A DNA stretch of 64,000 nt, from NCBI GenBank assembly GCA_963580455.1, contig OY756972.1:139001-203000 (forward strand), in the 5' to 3' direction. Positions 52,620 through 64,000 of the stretch are shown here, in pieces. Under the pieces are notes generated by a model. That model was given only the letters and a program-made list of their open reading frames with translations. It made no database searches and had not been told where the DNA came from. Every line of letters begins with the position of its first letter. The stretch's first letter is position 1. The position numbers and the translations under genes were made by a program. Origin of the DNA: Euonymus europaeus. Taxonomy: Eukaryota; Streptophyta; Magnoliopsida; Celastrales; Celastraceae.

Positions 52620-55600
52620 GAAATCAAGCTAAAAATCACCGAATTCAGAACTCGGAGTCAACGGATATTCATAAAACCGTTTACGTAAAGAAACCACATT
52701 TCGCGGCTAACTAGGTGAAACGAGACCAACTAGCCACGAGTTCTGAAATCAAAATCCGAAAATACAGGATTGTAAAGCTCGAAAAATAGTGTGAAATCAA
52801 GCTAAAAATCACTGAATTCAGAACTCGGAGTCAACGGATATTCATAAAACCGTTTACGTAAAGAAACCACATTTCGCGGCTAACTAGGTGAAACGAGACC
52901 AACTAGCCACGAGTTCTGAAATCAAAATCCGAAAACACAGGATTGTAGAGCTCGAAAAGTAGTGTGAAATCAAGCTAAAAATCACTGAATTCAGAACTCG
53001 GAGTCAACGGATATTCATAAAACAGTTTACGTAAAGAAACCACATTTCGCGGCTAACTAGGTGAAATGAGACCTACTAGCCACGAGTTCTGAAATCAAAA
53101 TCCGAAAAGCTAGGATGGTAGAGTTCGAAAAGTAGGGTGTAATCAAGCAAAAAATCACCGAATTCAGAACTCGGAGTCAATGGATATTCATAAAACCGTT
53201 TACGTAAAGAAACCACATTTCGCGGCTAAATAAGTGAATCGAGACCTACTAGCCAGGAGTTCTGAAATCAAAATCCGAAATGCCAAGATTGTAGAGCTCG
53301 AAAAGTAGTGCGAAATCAAGCTAAAAATCACCGAATTCAGAACTCGGAGTCAACGGATATTCATAAAATCGTTTACGTAAAGAAACCACATTTCGCGGCT
53401 AAATAGGTGAATCGAGACCTACTAGCCACGAGTTCTGAAATCAAAATCCGATATGCCAGGATTGTAGAGCTCGAAAATTAGTGTGAAATCAAGCCAAAAA
53501 TCACCGAATTCAGAACTCGGAGTCAACGGATATTCATAAAACCGTTTACGTAAAGAAACCACATTTCGCGGCTAACTAGGTGAAACGAGACCAACTAGCC
53601 ACGAGTTCTGAAATCAAAATCCGAAAACACAGGATTGTAGAGCTCGAAAAGTAGTGTGAAATCAAGCTAAAAATCACCGAATTCAGAACTCGGAGTCAAC
53701 GGATATTCATAAAACCGTTTACGTAAAGAAACCACATTTCGCGGCTAACTAGGTGAAACGAGACCTACTAGCCACGAGTTCTGAAATCAAAATCCGAAAC
53801 GCTAGGATAGTAGAGCTCAAAAAGTAGTGTATAATCAAGCAAAAAATCACCGAATTCTGAACTCGGAGTCAACGGATATTCATAAAACCGTTTACGTAAA
53901 GAAACCACATTTCGCGGCTAAATAGGTAAATCGAGACCTACTAGCCACGAGTTCTGAAATCAAAATCCGAAATGCCAAGATTGTAGAGCTCGAAAAGTAG
54001 TGTGAAATCAAGCTAAAAATCACCGAATTCAGAACTCTGAGTCAACGGATATTCATAAAACTGTTTACGTAAAGAAACCACATTTCGCGGCTAACTAGAT
54101 GAAACGAGACCTACTAGCCACAAGTTCTGAAATCGAAAACCGAAAACCCAAGATTGTAGAGCTGGAAAAGTAGTGTGAAATCAAGCTAAAAATCACCGAA
54201 TTCAGAACTCGGAGTCAACGGATATTCATAAAACCGTTTACGTAAAGAAACCACATTTCGCGGCTAACTAGATGAAACAAGACCTACTAGCCACGAGTTC
54301 TGAAATCGAAAACCGAAAAGCCAAGATTGTAGAGCTCGAAAATTAGTGTGAAATCAAGCTAAAAATCACCGAATTCAGAACTCGGAGTCAACGGATATTC
54401 ATAAAACCGTTTACGTAAAGAAGCAACATTTCGCGGCCAACTAGGTGAAACGAGACCTACTAGCCACGAGTTCTGAAATCAAAATCCGAAATGCCAGGAT
54501 TTTAGAGCTCGAAAAGTAGTGTGTAATCAAGCTAAAAATCACCGAATTCAGAACTCGGAGTCAACGGATATTCATAAAACCGTTTACGTAAAGAAACCAC
54601 ATTTCGCGGCTAACTAGGTGAAACGAGACCAACTTTCCACAAGTTCTAAAATCAAAATCCGAAATGCCAGGATCGTAGAGCTCGAAAAGTAGTGTGAAAT
54701 CAAGCTAAAAATCACTGAATTCAGAACTCGGAGTCAACGGATATTCGTAAAACTGTTTACGTAAAGAAACCATATTTCGCGGCTAACTAGGTGAAACGAG
54801 ACCAACTAGCCACGAGTTCTGAAATCAAAATCCGAAAACACAGGATTGTAGAGCTCGAAAAGTAGTGTGAAATCAAGCTAAAAATCACCGAATTCAGAAC
54901 TCGGAGTCAACGGATATTCATAAAACCGTTTACGTAAAGAAACCACATTTCGCGGCTAACTAGGTGAAACGAGACCAACTAGCCACGAGTTCTGAAATCA
55001 AAATCCGAAAATACAGGATTGTAGAGCTCGAAAAGTAGTGTGTAATCAAGCTAAAAATCACCGAATTCAGAACTCGGAGTCAACGGATATTCATAAAACC
55101 GTTTACGTAAAGAAACCACATTTCGCGGCTAACTAGGTGAAACGAGACCAACTAGCCACGAGTTCTGAAATCAAAATCCGAAAACACAGGATTGTAGAGC
55201 TCGAAAAGTAGTGTGAAATCAAGCTAAAAATCACCGAATTCAGAACTCGGAGTCAACGGATATTCATAAAACCGTTTACGTAAAGAAACCACATTTCGCG
55301 GCTAACTAGGTGAAATGAGACCTACTAGCCACGAGTTCTGAAATCAAAATCCGAAAAGCTAGGATAATAGAGTTCGAAAAGTAGGGTGTAATCAAGCAAA
55401 AAATCACCGAATTCAGAACTCGGAGTCAATTGATATTCTTAAAACCGTTTACGTAAAGAAACCACATTTCGCGGCTAAATAAGTGAATCGAGACCTACTA
55501 GCCAGGAGTTCTGAAATCAAAATCCGAAATGCCAAGATTGTAGAGCTCGAAAAGTAGTGCGAAATCAAGCTAAAAATCACCGAATTCAGAACTCGGAGTC

Positions 55601-58600
55601 AACGGATATTCATAAAATCGTTTACGTAAAGAAAACACATTTCGCGGCTAAATAGGTGAATCGAGACCTACTAGCCACGAGTTCTGAAATCAAAATCCGA
55701 TATGCCAGGATTGTAGAGCTCGAAAAGTAGAGTGAAATCAAGCCAAAAATCACCGAATTCAGAACTCGGCGTCAACGGATATTCATAAAACCGTTTACGT
55801 AAAGAAACCACATTTCGCGGCTAACTAGGTGAAACGAGACCAACTAGCCACGAGTTCTGAAATCAAAATCCGAAAACACAGGATTGTAGAGCTCGAAAAG
55901 TACTGTGAAATCAAGCTAAAAATCACCGAATTCAGAACTCGGAGTCAACGGATATTCATAAAACCGTTTACGTAAAGAAACCACATTTCGCGGCTAACTA
56001 GGTGAAACGAGACCTACTAGCCACGAGTTCTGAAATCAAAATCCGAAACGCTAGGATAGTAGAGCTCAAAAAGTAGTGTATAATCAAGCAAAAAATCACC
56101 GAATTCTGAACTCGGAGTCAACGGATATTCATAAAACCGTTTACGTAAAGAAACCACATTTCGCGGCTAAATAGGTAAATCGAGACCTACTAGCCACGAG
56201 TTCTGAAATTAAAATCCGAAATGCCAAGATTGTAGAGCTCGAAAAGTAGTGTGAAATCAAGCTAAAAATCACCGAATTCAGAACTCTGAGTCAACGGATA
56301 TTCATAAAACTGTTTACGTAAAGAAACCACATTTCGCGGCTAACTAGATGAAACGAGACCTACTAGCCACATGTTCTGAAATCGAAAACCGAAAACCCAA
56401 GATTGTAGAGCTCGAAAAGTTGTGTGAAATCAAGCTAAAAATCACCGAATTCAGAACTCGGAGTCAATGGATATTCATAAAACCGTTTACGTAAAGAAAC
56501 CACATTTCGCGGCTAACTAGATGAAACAAGACCTACTAGCCACGAGTTCTGAAATCGAAAACCGAAAAGCCAAGATTGTAGAGCTCGAAAAGTAGTGTGA
56601 AATCAAGCTAAAAATCACCTAATTCAGAACTCGGAGTCAACGGATATTCATAAAACCGTTTACGTAAAGAAGCAACATTTCGCGGCTAACTAGGTGAAAC
56701 GAGACCTACTTGCCACGAGTTCTGAAATCAAAATCCGAAATGCCAGGATTGTAGAGCTCGAAAAGTAGTGTGTAATCAAGCTAAAAATCACCGAATTCAG
56801 AACTCGGAGTCAACGGATATTCATAAAACCGTTTACGTAAAGAAACCACATTTCGCGGCTAACTAGGTGAAACGAGACCAACTTTCCACAAGTTCTAAAA
56901 TCAAAATCCGAAACGCCAGGATCGTGGAGCTCGAAAAGTAGTGTGAAATCAAGCTAAAAATCACTGAATTCAGAACTCGGAGTCAACGGATATTCGTAAA
57001 ACTGTTTACGTAAAGAAACCATATTTCGCGGCTAACTAGGTGAAACGAGACCAACTAGCCACGAGTTCTGAAATCAAAATCCGAAAACACAGGATTGTAG
57101 AGCTCGAAAAGTAGTGTGAAATCAAGCTAAAAATCACCGAATTCAGAACTCGGAGTCAACGGATATTCATAAAACCGTTTACGTAAAGAAACCACATTTC
57201 GCGGCTAACTAGGTGAAACGAGACCAACTAGCCACGAGTTCTGAAATCAAAATCCGAAAATACAGGATTGTAGAGCTCGAAAAATAGTGTGAAATCAAGC
57301 TAAAAATCACCGAATTCAGAACTCGGAGTCAACGGATATTCATAAAACCGTTTACGTAAAGAAACCACATTTCGCGGCTAACTAGGTGAAACGAGACCAA
57401 CTAGCCACGAGTTCTGAAATCAAAATCCGAAAACACAGGATTGTAGAGCTCGAAAAGTAGTGTGAAATCAAGCTAAAAATCACCGAATTCAGAACTCGGA
57501 GTCAACGGATATTCATAAAACCGTTTACGTAAAGAAACCACATTTCGCGGCTAACTAGGTGAAATGAGACCTACTAGCCACGAGTTCTGAAATCAAAATC
57601 CGAAAAGCTAGGATGGTAGAGTTCGAAAAGTAGGGTGTAATCAAGCAAAAAATCACCGAATTCAGAACTCGGAGTCAATGGATATTCTTAAAACCGTTTA
57701 CGTAAAGAAACCACATTTCGCGGCTAAATAAGTGAATCGAGACCTACTAGCCAGGAGTTCTGAAATCAAAATCCGAAATGCCAAGATTGTAGAGCTCGAA
57801 AAGTAGTGCGAAATCAAGCTAAAAATCACCGAATTCAGAACTCGGAGTCAACGGATATTCATAAAATCGTTTACGTAAAGAAACCACATTTCGCGGCTAA
57901 ATAGGTGAATCGAGACCTACTAGCCACGAGTTCTGAAATTAAAATCCGATATGCCAGGATTGTAGAGCTCGAAAAGTAGTGTGAAATCAAGCCAAAAATC
58001 ACCGAATTCAGAACTCGGAGTCAACGGATATTCATAAAACCGTTTACGTAAAGAAACCACATTTCGCGGCTAACTAGGTGAAACGAGACCAACTAGCCAC
58101 GAGTTCTGAAATCAAAATCCGAAAACACAGGATTGTAGAGCTCGAAAAGTAGTGTGAAATCAAGCTAAAAATCACCGAATTCAGAACTCGGAGTCAACGG
58201 ATATTCATAAAACCGTTTACGTAAAGAAACCACATTTCGCGGCTAACTAGGTGAAACGAGACCTACTAGCCACAAGTTCTGAAATCAAAATCCGAAACGC
58301 TAGGATAGTAGAGCTCAAAAAGTAGTGTATAATCAAGCAAAAAATCACCGAATTCTGAACTCGGAGTCAACGGATATTCATAAAACCGTTTACATAAAGA
58401 AACTACATTTCGCGGCTAAATAGGTAAATCGAGACCTACTAGCCACGAGTTCTGAAATCAAAATCCGAAATGCCAAGATTGTAGAGCTCGAAAAGTAGTG
58501 TGAAATCAAGCTAAAAATCACCGAATTCAGAACTCTGAGTCAACGGATATTCATAAAACTGTTTACGTAAAGAAACCACATTTCGCGGCTAACTAGATGA

Positions 58601-58760
58601 AACGAGACCTACTAGCCACAAGTTCTGAAATCGAACACCGAAAACCCAAGATTGTAGAGCTCGAAAAGTAGTGTGAAATCAAGCTAAAAATCACCGAATT
58701 CAGAACTCGGAGTCAACGGATATTCATAAAACCGTTTACGTAAAGAAACCACATTTCGCG
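52620..58760 (+). repeat. 13-monomer higher-order repeat, unit 2,249 bp, about 2.7 copies
   Basis: The GAGTTCGAAAAGTAGGG monomer falls at 53,118, 55,367 and 57,616, and GTGTATAATCAAGC near 53,828, 56,077 and 58,326. All steps are 2,249 bp (13 x 173). The monomer order CCAGGAGTTC, CCGATATGCC, AAACACAGG, GGTAAATCGAG, CTCTGAGTC, AGAAGCAACATTTC, ACTTTCCACAAG is kept for the full units. The third copy breaks off near 58,770, where AGGTGAAATGAG replaces AGATGAAACAAG. This is the highest copy number of any multimer in the window. Confidence 0.93.
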
Positions 58761-61400
58761 GCTAACTAGGTGAAATGAGACCTACTAGCCACGAGTTCTG
58801 AAATCAAAATCCGAAAAGCTAGGATGGTAGAGTTCGAAAAGTAGGGTGTAATCAAGCAAAAAATCACCGAATTCAGAACTCGGAGTCAATGGATATTCAT
58901 AAAACCGTTTACGTAAAGAAACCACATTTCGCGGCTAAATAAGTGAATCGAGACCTACTAGCCAGGAGTTCTGAAATCAAAATCCGAAATGCCAAGATTG
59001 TAGAGCTCGAAAAGTAGTGCGAAATCAAGCTAAAAATCACCGAATTCAGAACTCGGAGTCAACGGATATTCATAAAATCGTTTACGTAAAGAAACCACAT
59101 TTCGCGGCTAAATAGGTGAATCGAGACCTACTAGCCACGAGTTCTGAAATCAAAATCCGATATGCCAGGATTGTAGAGCTCGAAAAGTAGTGTGAAATAA
59201 AGCCAAAAATCACCGAATTCAGAACTCGGAGTCAACGGATATTCATAAAACCGTTTACGTAAAGAAACCACATTTCGCGGCTGACTAGATGAAACGAGAC
59301 CTACTAGCCACAAGTTCGGAAATCGAAAACCGAAAACCCAGTATTGTAGAGTTCGAAAAGTAGTGTGAAATCAAGCTAAAAATCACCGAATTCAGAACTC
59401 GGAGTCAACGGATATTCATAAAACCGTTTACGTAAAGAAACCACATTTCGCGGCTAACTAGGTGAAATGAGACCTACTAGCCACGAGTTCTGAAATCAAA
59501 ATCCGAAAAGCTAGGATGGTAGAGTTCGAAAAGTAGGGTGTAATCAAGCAAAAAATCACCGAATTCAGAACTCGGAGTCAATGGATATTCATAAAACCGT
59601 TTATGTAAAGAAACCACATTTCGCGGCTAAATAAGTGAATCGAGACCTACTAGCCAGGAGTTCTGAAATCAAAATCCGAAATGCCAAGATTGTAGAGCTC
59701 GAAAAATAGTGTGAAATCAAGCTAAAAATCACCGAATTCAGAACTCGGAGTCAACGGATATTCATAAAACCGTTTACGTAAAGAAACCACATTTCGCGGC
59801 TAACTAGGTGAAACAAGACCAATTAGCCACAAGTTCTGAAATCAAAATCCGAAAACACAAGATTGTAGAGCTCGAAAAGTAGTGTGAAATCAAGCTAAAA
59901 ATCACCGAATTCAGAACTCGGAGTCAACGGATATTCATAAAACCGTTTACGTAAAGAAACCACATTTCGCGGCTAACTAGGTGAAATGAGACCTACTAGC
60001 CACGAGTTCTGAAATCAAAATCCGAAAAGCTAGGATGGTAGAGTTCGAAAAGTAGGGTGTAATCAAGCAAAAAATCACCGAATTCAGAACTCGGAGTCAA
60101 TGGATATTCATAAAACCGTTTACGTAAAGAAACCACATTTCGCGGCTAAATAAGTGAATCGAGACCTACTAGCCAGGAGTTCTGAAATCAAAATCCGAAA
60201 CGCCAAGATTGTAGAGCTCGAAAAGTAGTGCGAAATCAAGCTAAAAATCACCGAATTCAGAACTCGGAGTCAACGGATATTCATAAAATCGTTTACGTAA
60301 AGAAACCACATTTCGCGGCTAAATAGGTGAATCGAGACCTACTAGCCACGAGTTCTGAAATCAAAATCCGATATGCCAGGATTGTAGAGCTCGAAAAGTA
60401 GTGTGAAATAAAGCCAAAAATCACCGAATTCAGAACTCGGAGTCAACGGATATTCATAAAACCGTTTACGTAAAGAAACCACATTTCGCGGCTAACTAGG
60501 TGAAACGAGACCAACTAGCCACGAGTTCTGAAATCAAAATCCGAAAACACAGGATTGTAGAGCTCGAAAAGTAGTGTGAAATCAAGCTAAAAATCACCGA
60601 AATCAGAACTCGGAGTCAACGGATATTCATAAAACCGTTTACGTAAAGAAACCACATTTCGCGGCTAACTAGGTGAAACGAGACCTACTAGCCACGAGTT
60701 CTGAAATCAAAATCCGAAACGCTAGGATAGTAGAGCTCAAAAAGTAGTGTATAATCAAGCAAAAAATCACCGAATTCTGAACTCGGAGTCAACGGATATT
60801 CATAAAACCGTTTACGTAAAGAAACCACATTTCACGGCTAAATAGGTAAATCGAGACCTACTGGCCACGAGTTCTGAAATCAAAATCCGAAACGCCAGGA
60901 TCGTAGAGCTCGAAAAGTAGTGTGAAATCAAGCTAAAAATCACCGAATTCAGAACTCGGAGTCAACGGATATTCATAAAACCGTTTACGTAAAGAAACCA
61001 CATTTCGCGGCTAACTAGGTGAAACGAGACCTACTAGCCACGAGTTCTGAAATCAAAATCCGAAACGCTAGGATAGTAGAGCTCAAAAAGTAGTGTATAA
61101 TCAAGCAAAAAATCACCGAATTCTGAACTCGGAGTCAACGGATATTCATAAAACCGTTTACGTAAAGAAACCACATTTCGCGGCTAACTAGGTGAAATGA
61201 GACCTACTAGCCACGAGTTCTGAAATCAAAATCCGAAAAGCTAGGATGGTAGAGTTCGAAAAGTAGGGTGTAATCAAGCAAAAAATCACCGAATTCAGAA
61301 CTCGGAGTCAATGGATATTCTTAAAACCGTTTACGTAAAGAAACCACATTTCGCGGCTAAATAAGTGAATCGAGACCTACTAGCCAGGAGTTCTGAAATC
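58760..61400 (+). repeat. Scrambled 7-, 4- and 3-monomer steps
   Basis: GAGTTCGAAAAGTAGGG monomers fall at 57,616, 58,827, 59,519, 60,038 and 61,249, spaced 1,211, 692, 519 and 1,211 bp (7, 4, 3 and 7 monomers). Each is followed by the same two or three monomers (CAATGG, CCAGGAGTTC, often CCGATATGCC) and then a different continuation. Truncated pieces of the 13-mer have been re-joined at different registers here. Confidence 0.85.
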
Positions 61401-61739
61401 AAAATCCGAAATGCCAAGATTGTAGAGCTCGAAAAGTAGTGCGAAATCAAGCTAAAAATCAACGAATTCAGAACTCGGAGTCAACGGATATTCATAAAAT
61501 CGTTTACGTAAAGAAACCACATTTCGCGGCTAAATAGGTGAATCGAGACCTACTAGCCACGAGTTCTGAAATAAAAATCCGATATGCCAGGATTGTAGAG
61601 CTCGAAAATTAGTGTGAAATCAAGCCAAAAATCACAGAATTTAGAACTCGGAGTCAACGGATATTCATAAAACCGTTTACGTAAAGAAACCACATTTCGC
61701 GGCTAACTAGGTGAAACGAGACCAACTAGCCACGAGTTC

Positions 61740-61800
61740 TGAAATCAAAATCCGAAAACACAGGATTGTAGAGCTCGAAAAGTAGGGTGTAATCAAGCAA
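61740..61800 (+). repeat. Hybrid monomer, likely exchange point
   Basis: The left part (AAAACACAGGATTGTAGAGC) is the type that elsewhere continues into AGTAGTGTGAAATCAAGCT. Here it passes instead into AGTAGGGTGTAATCAAGCA, otherwise found only after GCTAGGATGGTAGAGTTCG. The switch falls between about 61,775 and 61,785, inside the shared CGAAAAGTAG. A crossover or template switch in identical sequence would give this. Confidence 0.75.
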
Positions 61801-62940
61801 AAAATCACCGAATTCAGAACTCGGAGTCAATGGATATTCATAAAACCGTTTACGTAAAGAAACCACATTTCGCGGCTAAATAAGTGAATCGAGACCTACT
61901 AGCCAGGAGTTCTGAAATCAAAATCCGAAATTCCAAGATTGTAGAGCTCGAAAAGTAGTGCGAAATCAAGCTAAAAATCACCGAATTCAGAACTCGGAGT
62001 CAACGGATATTCATAAAATCGTTTACGTAAAGAAACCACATTTCGCGGCTAAATAGGTGAATCGAGACCTACTAGCCACGAGTTCTGAAATCAAAATCCG
62101 ATATGCCAGGATTGTAGAGCTCGAAAAGTAGTGTGAAATCAAACCAAAAATCACCGAATTCAGAACTCGGAGTCAACGGATATTCATAAAACCGTTTACG
62201 TAAAGAAACCACATTTCGCGGCTAACTAGGTGAAACGAGACCAACTAGCCACGAGTTCTGAAATCAAAATCCGAAAACACAGGATTGTAGAGCTCGAAAA
62301 GTAGTGTGAAATCAAGCTAAAAATCACCGAATTCAGAACTCGGAGTCAACGGATATTCATAAAACCGTTTACGTAAAGAAACCACATTTCGCGGCTAACT
62401 AGGTGAAACGAGACCTACTAGCCACGAGTTCTGAAATCAAAATCCGAAACGCTAGGATAGTAGAGCTCAAAAAGTAGTGTATAATCAAGTAAAAAATCAC
62501 CGAATTCTGAACTCGGAGTCAACGGATATTCATAAAACCGTTTACGTAAAGAAACCACATTTCGCGGCTAAATAGGTAAATCGAGACCTACTAGCCACGA
62601 GTTCTGAAATCAAAATCCGAAATGCCAAGATTGTAGAGCTCGAAAAGTAGTGTGAAATCAAGCTAAAAATCACCGAATTCAGAACTCTGAGTCAACGGAT
62701 ATTCATAAAACTGTTTACGTAAAGAAACCACATTTCGCGGCTAACTAGATGAAACGAGACCTACTAGCCACAAGTTCTGAAATCGAAAACCGAAAACCCA
62801 AGATTGTAGAGCTCGAAAAGTAGTGTGAAATCAAGCTAAAAATCACCGAATTCAGAACTCGGAGTCAACGGATATTCATAAAACCAATTACGTAAAGAAA
62901 CCACATTTCGCGGCTAACTAGATGAAACAAGACCTACTAG
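61800..62940 (+). repeat. Partial 13-mer copy
   Basis: The series CCAGGAGTTC, CCGATATGCC, AAACACAGG, GTGTATAATCAAG, GGTAAATCGAG, CTCTGAGTC, AGATGAAACAAG follows the order of the 13-mer at 53,118-56,560. A private change (AAAACCAATTACG, near 62,880) marks this copy. No gene is seen. Confidence 0.75.
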
Positions 62941-63800
62941 CCACGAGTTCTGAAATCGAAAACCGAAAAGCCAAGATTGTAGAGCTCGAAAAGTAGTGTG
63001 AAATCAAGCTAAAAATCACCGAATTCAGAACTCGGAGTCAACGGATATTCATAAAACCGTTTACGTAAAGAAGCAACATTTCGCGGCTAACTAGGTGAAA
63101 CGAGACCTACTAGCCACGAGTTCTGAAATCAAAATCCGAAATGCCAGGATTGTAGAGCTCGAAAAGTAGTGTGTAATCAAGCTAAAAATCACCGAATTCA
63201 GAACTCGGAGTCAACGGATATTCATAAAACCGTTTACGTAAAGAAACCACATTTCGCGGCTAACTAGGTGAAACGAGACCAACTTTCCACAAGTTCTAAA
63301 ATCAAAATCCGAAACGCCAGGATCGTAGAGCTCGAAAAGTAGTGTGAAATCAAGCTAAAAATCACTGAATTCAGAACTCGGAGTCAACGGATATTCGTAA
63401 AACTGTTTACGTAAAGAAACCATATTTCGCGGCTAACTAGGTGAAACGAGACCAACTAGCCACGAGTTCTGAAATCGAAAACCGAAAAGCCAAGATTGTA
63501 GAGCTCGAAAAGTAGTGTGAAATCAAGCTAAAAATCACCGAATTCAGAACTCGGAGTCAACGGATATTCATAAAACCGTTTACGTAAAGAAGCAACATTT
63601 CGCGGCTAACTAGGTGAAACGAGACCTACTAGCCACGAGTTCTGAAATCAAAATCCGAAATGCCAGGATTGTAGAGCTCGAAAAGTAGTGTGTAATCAAG
63701 CTAAAAATCAACGAATTCAGAACTCGGAGTCAACGGATATTCATAAAACCGTTTACGTAAAGAAACCACATTTCGCGGCTAACTAGGTGAAACGAGACCA
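62940..63800 (+). repeat. 3-monomer duplication, unit 519 bp
   Basis: AAGCAACATT lies at 63,071 and 63,590, and GAAATCGAAAACCGAAAAGCC near 62,946 and 63,465, each pair 519 bp (3 x 173) apart. The match covers about 62,940-63,280 against 63,460-63,800. It ends where ACTTTCCACAAG faces ACTAGCCACGAG. Confidence 0.85.
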
Positions 63801-64000
63801 ACTAGCCACGAGTTCTGAAATCAAAATCCGAAAATACAGGATTGTAGAGCTCGAAAAATAGTGTGAAATCAAGCTAAAAATCACCGAATTCAGAACTCGG
63901 AGTCAACGGATATTCATAAAACTGTTTACGTAAAGAAACCACATTTCGCGGCTAACTAGGTGAAACGAGACCAACTAGCCACGAGTTATGAAATCAAAAT

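Larger units (their letters stand above)
46760..53390 (+). repeat. 19-monomer higher-order repeat, unit 3,286 bp, about 2 copies
   Basis: CGCGGTTAAATAGG lies at 46,995 and 50,281, the GTATAGCTCG monomer at 47,584 and 50,870, and the six-A deletion at 49,056 and 52,342. All are 3,286 bp apart, which is 19 x 173 minus the shared 1-bp deletion. GTTCGAAAAGTAGGG monomers at 48,622, 49,832, 51,908 and 53,118 fit: pairs 1,210 bp apart within each unit and 3,286 bp between units. Divergence begins near 50,110/53,396, where AGATGAAACAAG faces AGGTGAATCGAG. Confidence 0.92.
1..64000 (+). repeat. Continuous 173-bp tandem satellite array, about 370 copies
   Basis: GTAGAG (or a one-base variant) recurs at 13, 186, 359, 532, 705, 878, 1051 and onward to 63,844. 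Phase was checked at 21,810, 30,114, 33,572, 42,395 and 63,844 and always fits multiples of 173 minus the deletions counted so far, six in all. That gives 369 complete monomers and two partial ends. A sample monomer has 72 G+C of 173 (about 42%). Nearly every copy has an EcoRI site (GAATTC), a SacI site (GAGCTC), TTTACGTAAA and TTTCGCGG. Neighbouring copies differ by a handful of substitutions. All copies share one orientation, with no inversion, inserted element or unique spacer seen. Because 173 is not a multiple of 3, any frame shifts through all three phases and soon meets a stop, so no gene is expected in any part of the window. The unit size and homogeneity suit a centromeric or other heterochromatic satellite; that role is inference. 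Confidence 0.98.

Noticed and set aside
59131..59313. 60-codon open reading frame on the minus strand starting at TTG
   Set aside because: It lies wholly within satellite monomers. It exists because CTAACTAG reads CTGACTAG at 59,281-59,288, turning a TAG stop found in most monomers on that strand into CAG. There is no ATG start, no conserved counterpart in other copies and no coding signal.
1..64000. CRISPR array (regular direct repeats)
   Set aside because: The whole 173-bp period is repeated, with no unique spacers between short repeats, and no cas genes are present.
1..64000. Tandem coding repeats or a long repetitive protein
   Set aside because: 173 is not divisible by 3, so frames shift every unit and stops occur in all six frames.
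1..64000. Transposable elements, inverted array segments, rRNA or tRNA genes
   Set aside because: Phase and orientation are continuous throughout. All length changes are single bases, leaving no room for an inserted element or unique gene.
1..64000. Identification as a specific named centromeric satellite (for example Tyba, 172 bp)
   Set aside because: Only the unit length is similar. I cannot recall or verify a matching consensus, so naming it would be a guess; a database search with the monomer would decide.

Overview
The whole 64,000-base window is one uninterrupted tandem satellite array. The repeat unit is 173 bp. I take position 1 of the unit as the G of GTAGAGCTC. The first such G is at 13 and the last at 63,844, so there are 369 complete head-to-tail monomers plus a 12-base and a 157-base partial at the edges. 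All read in the same orientation. The distance between first and last G is 63,831, which is 369 x 173 minus 6, and six separate 1-bp deletions found by eye account for the difference. I see no gene, RNA gene, transposable element, promoter or unique sequence. The only open reading frame of 60 codons is an accident of one substitution in one monomer.

Organism: this is eukaryotic heterochromatic DNA, most likely a centromere or a similar large satellite block. The unit is about 42% G+C and has the length (about 150-180 bp) typical of many centromeric satellites of plants and of some animals. Conspicuous variants sit at nearly every CpG as TG or CA, which points to a genome with cytosine methylation (plants or vertebrates rather than most insects). 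I favour a plant but cannot name the species or match the unit to a satellite I know. The 172-bp Tyba repeat of holocentric Rhynchospora is a similar length, but I cannot confirm any sequence identity.

Layout: the array splits into two broad domains with different diagnostic variants. Domain A (about 1-33,500) holds a 15-monomer higher-order repeat (2,595 bp; about 890-6,395), a 7-mer (1,211 bp; about 5,930-8,125), a 16-mer (2,768 bp; about 7,300-12,850), a 10-mer (1,730 bp; about 12,870-16,330), short 5-mer and 4-mer blocks (about 15,560-17,900), further 13-, 20- and 16-mer spacings (about 18,000-28,400), a dimer run (about 29,580-30,400) and a recent 1,729-bp duplication (about 30,100-33,530). 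Domain B (about 33,960-64,000) has monomers marked by TGTGTAATCAAG, GGTGAATCGAGACC and AGATGAAAC. It holds an 18-mer (3,114 bp; about 33,960-39,520), a 9-mer (1,557 bp), a 14-mer (2,422 bp; about 42,540-46,995), an 8-mer (1,384 bp), a 19-mer (3,286 bp; about 46,760-53,390), a 13-mer (2,249 bp; about 52,620-58,760) and small 7-, 4- and 3-mer duplications to the end. Multimers of many lengths overlap and nest, as expected from repeated unequal exchange or break-copy events rather than one stable higher-order repeat.

Within each monomer, a core of about 100 bp (EcoRI site, palindrome TTTACGTAAA, TTTCGCGG) is nearly invariant, while a stretch of about 20 bp across the GTAGAG junction is highly variable. 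The right half can fold as a hairpin nested inside an 11-bp inverted repeat. These are the features most worth testing for a role in protein binding or transcript structure.
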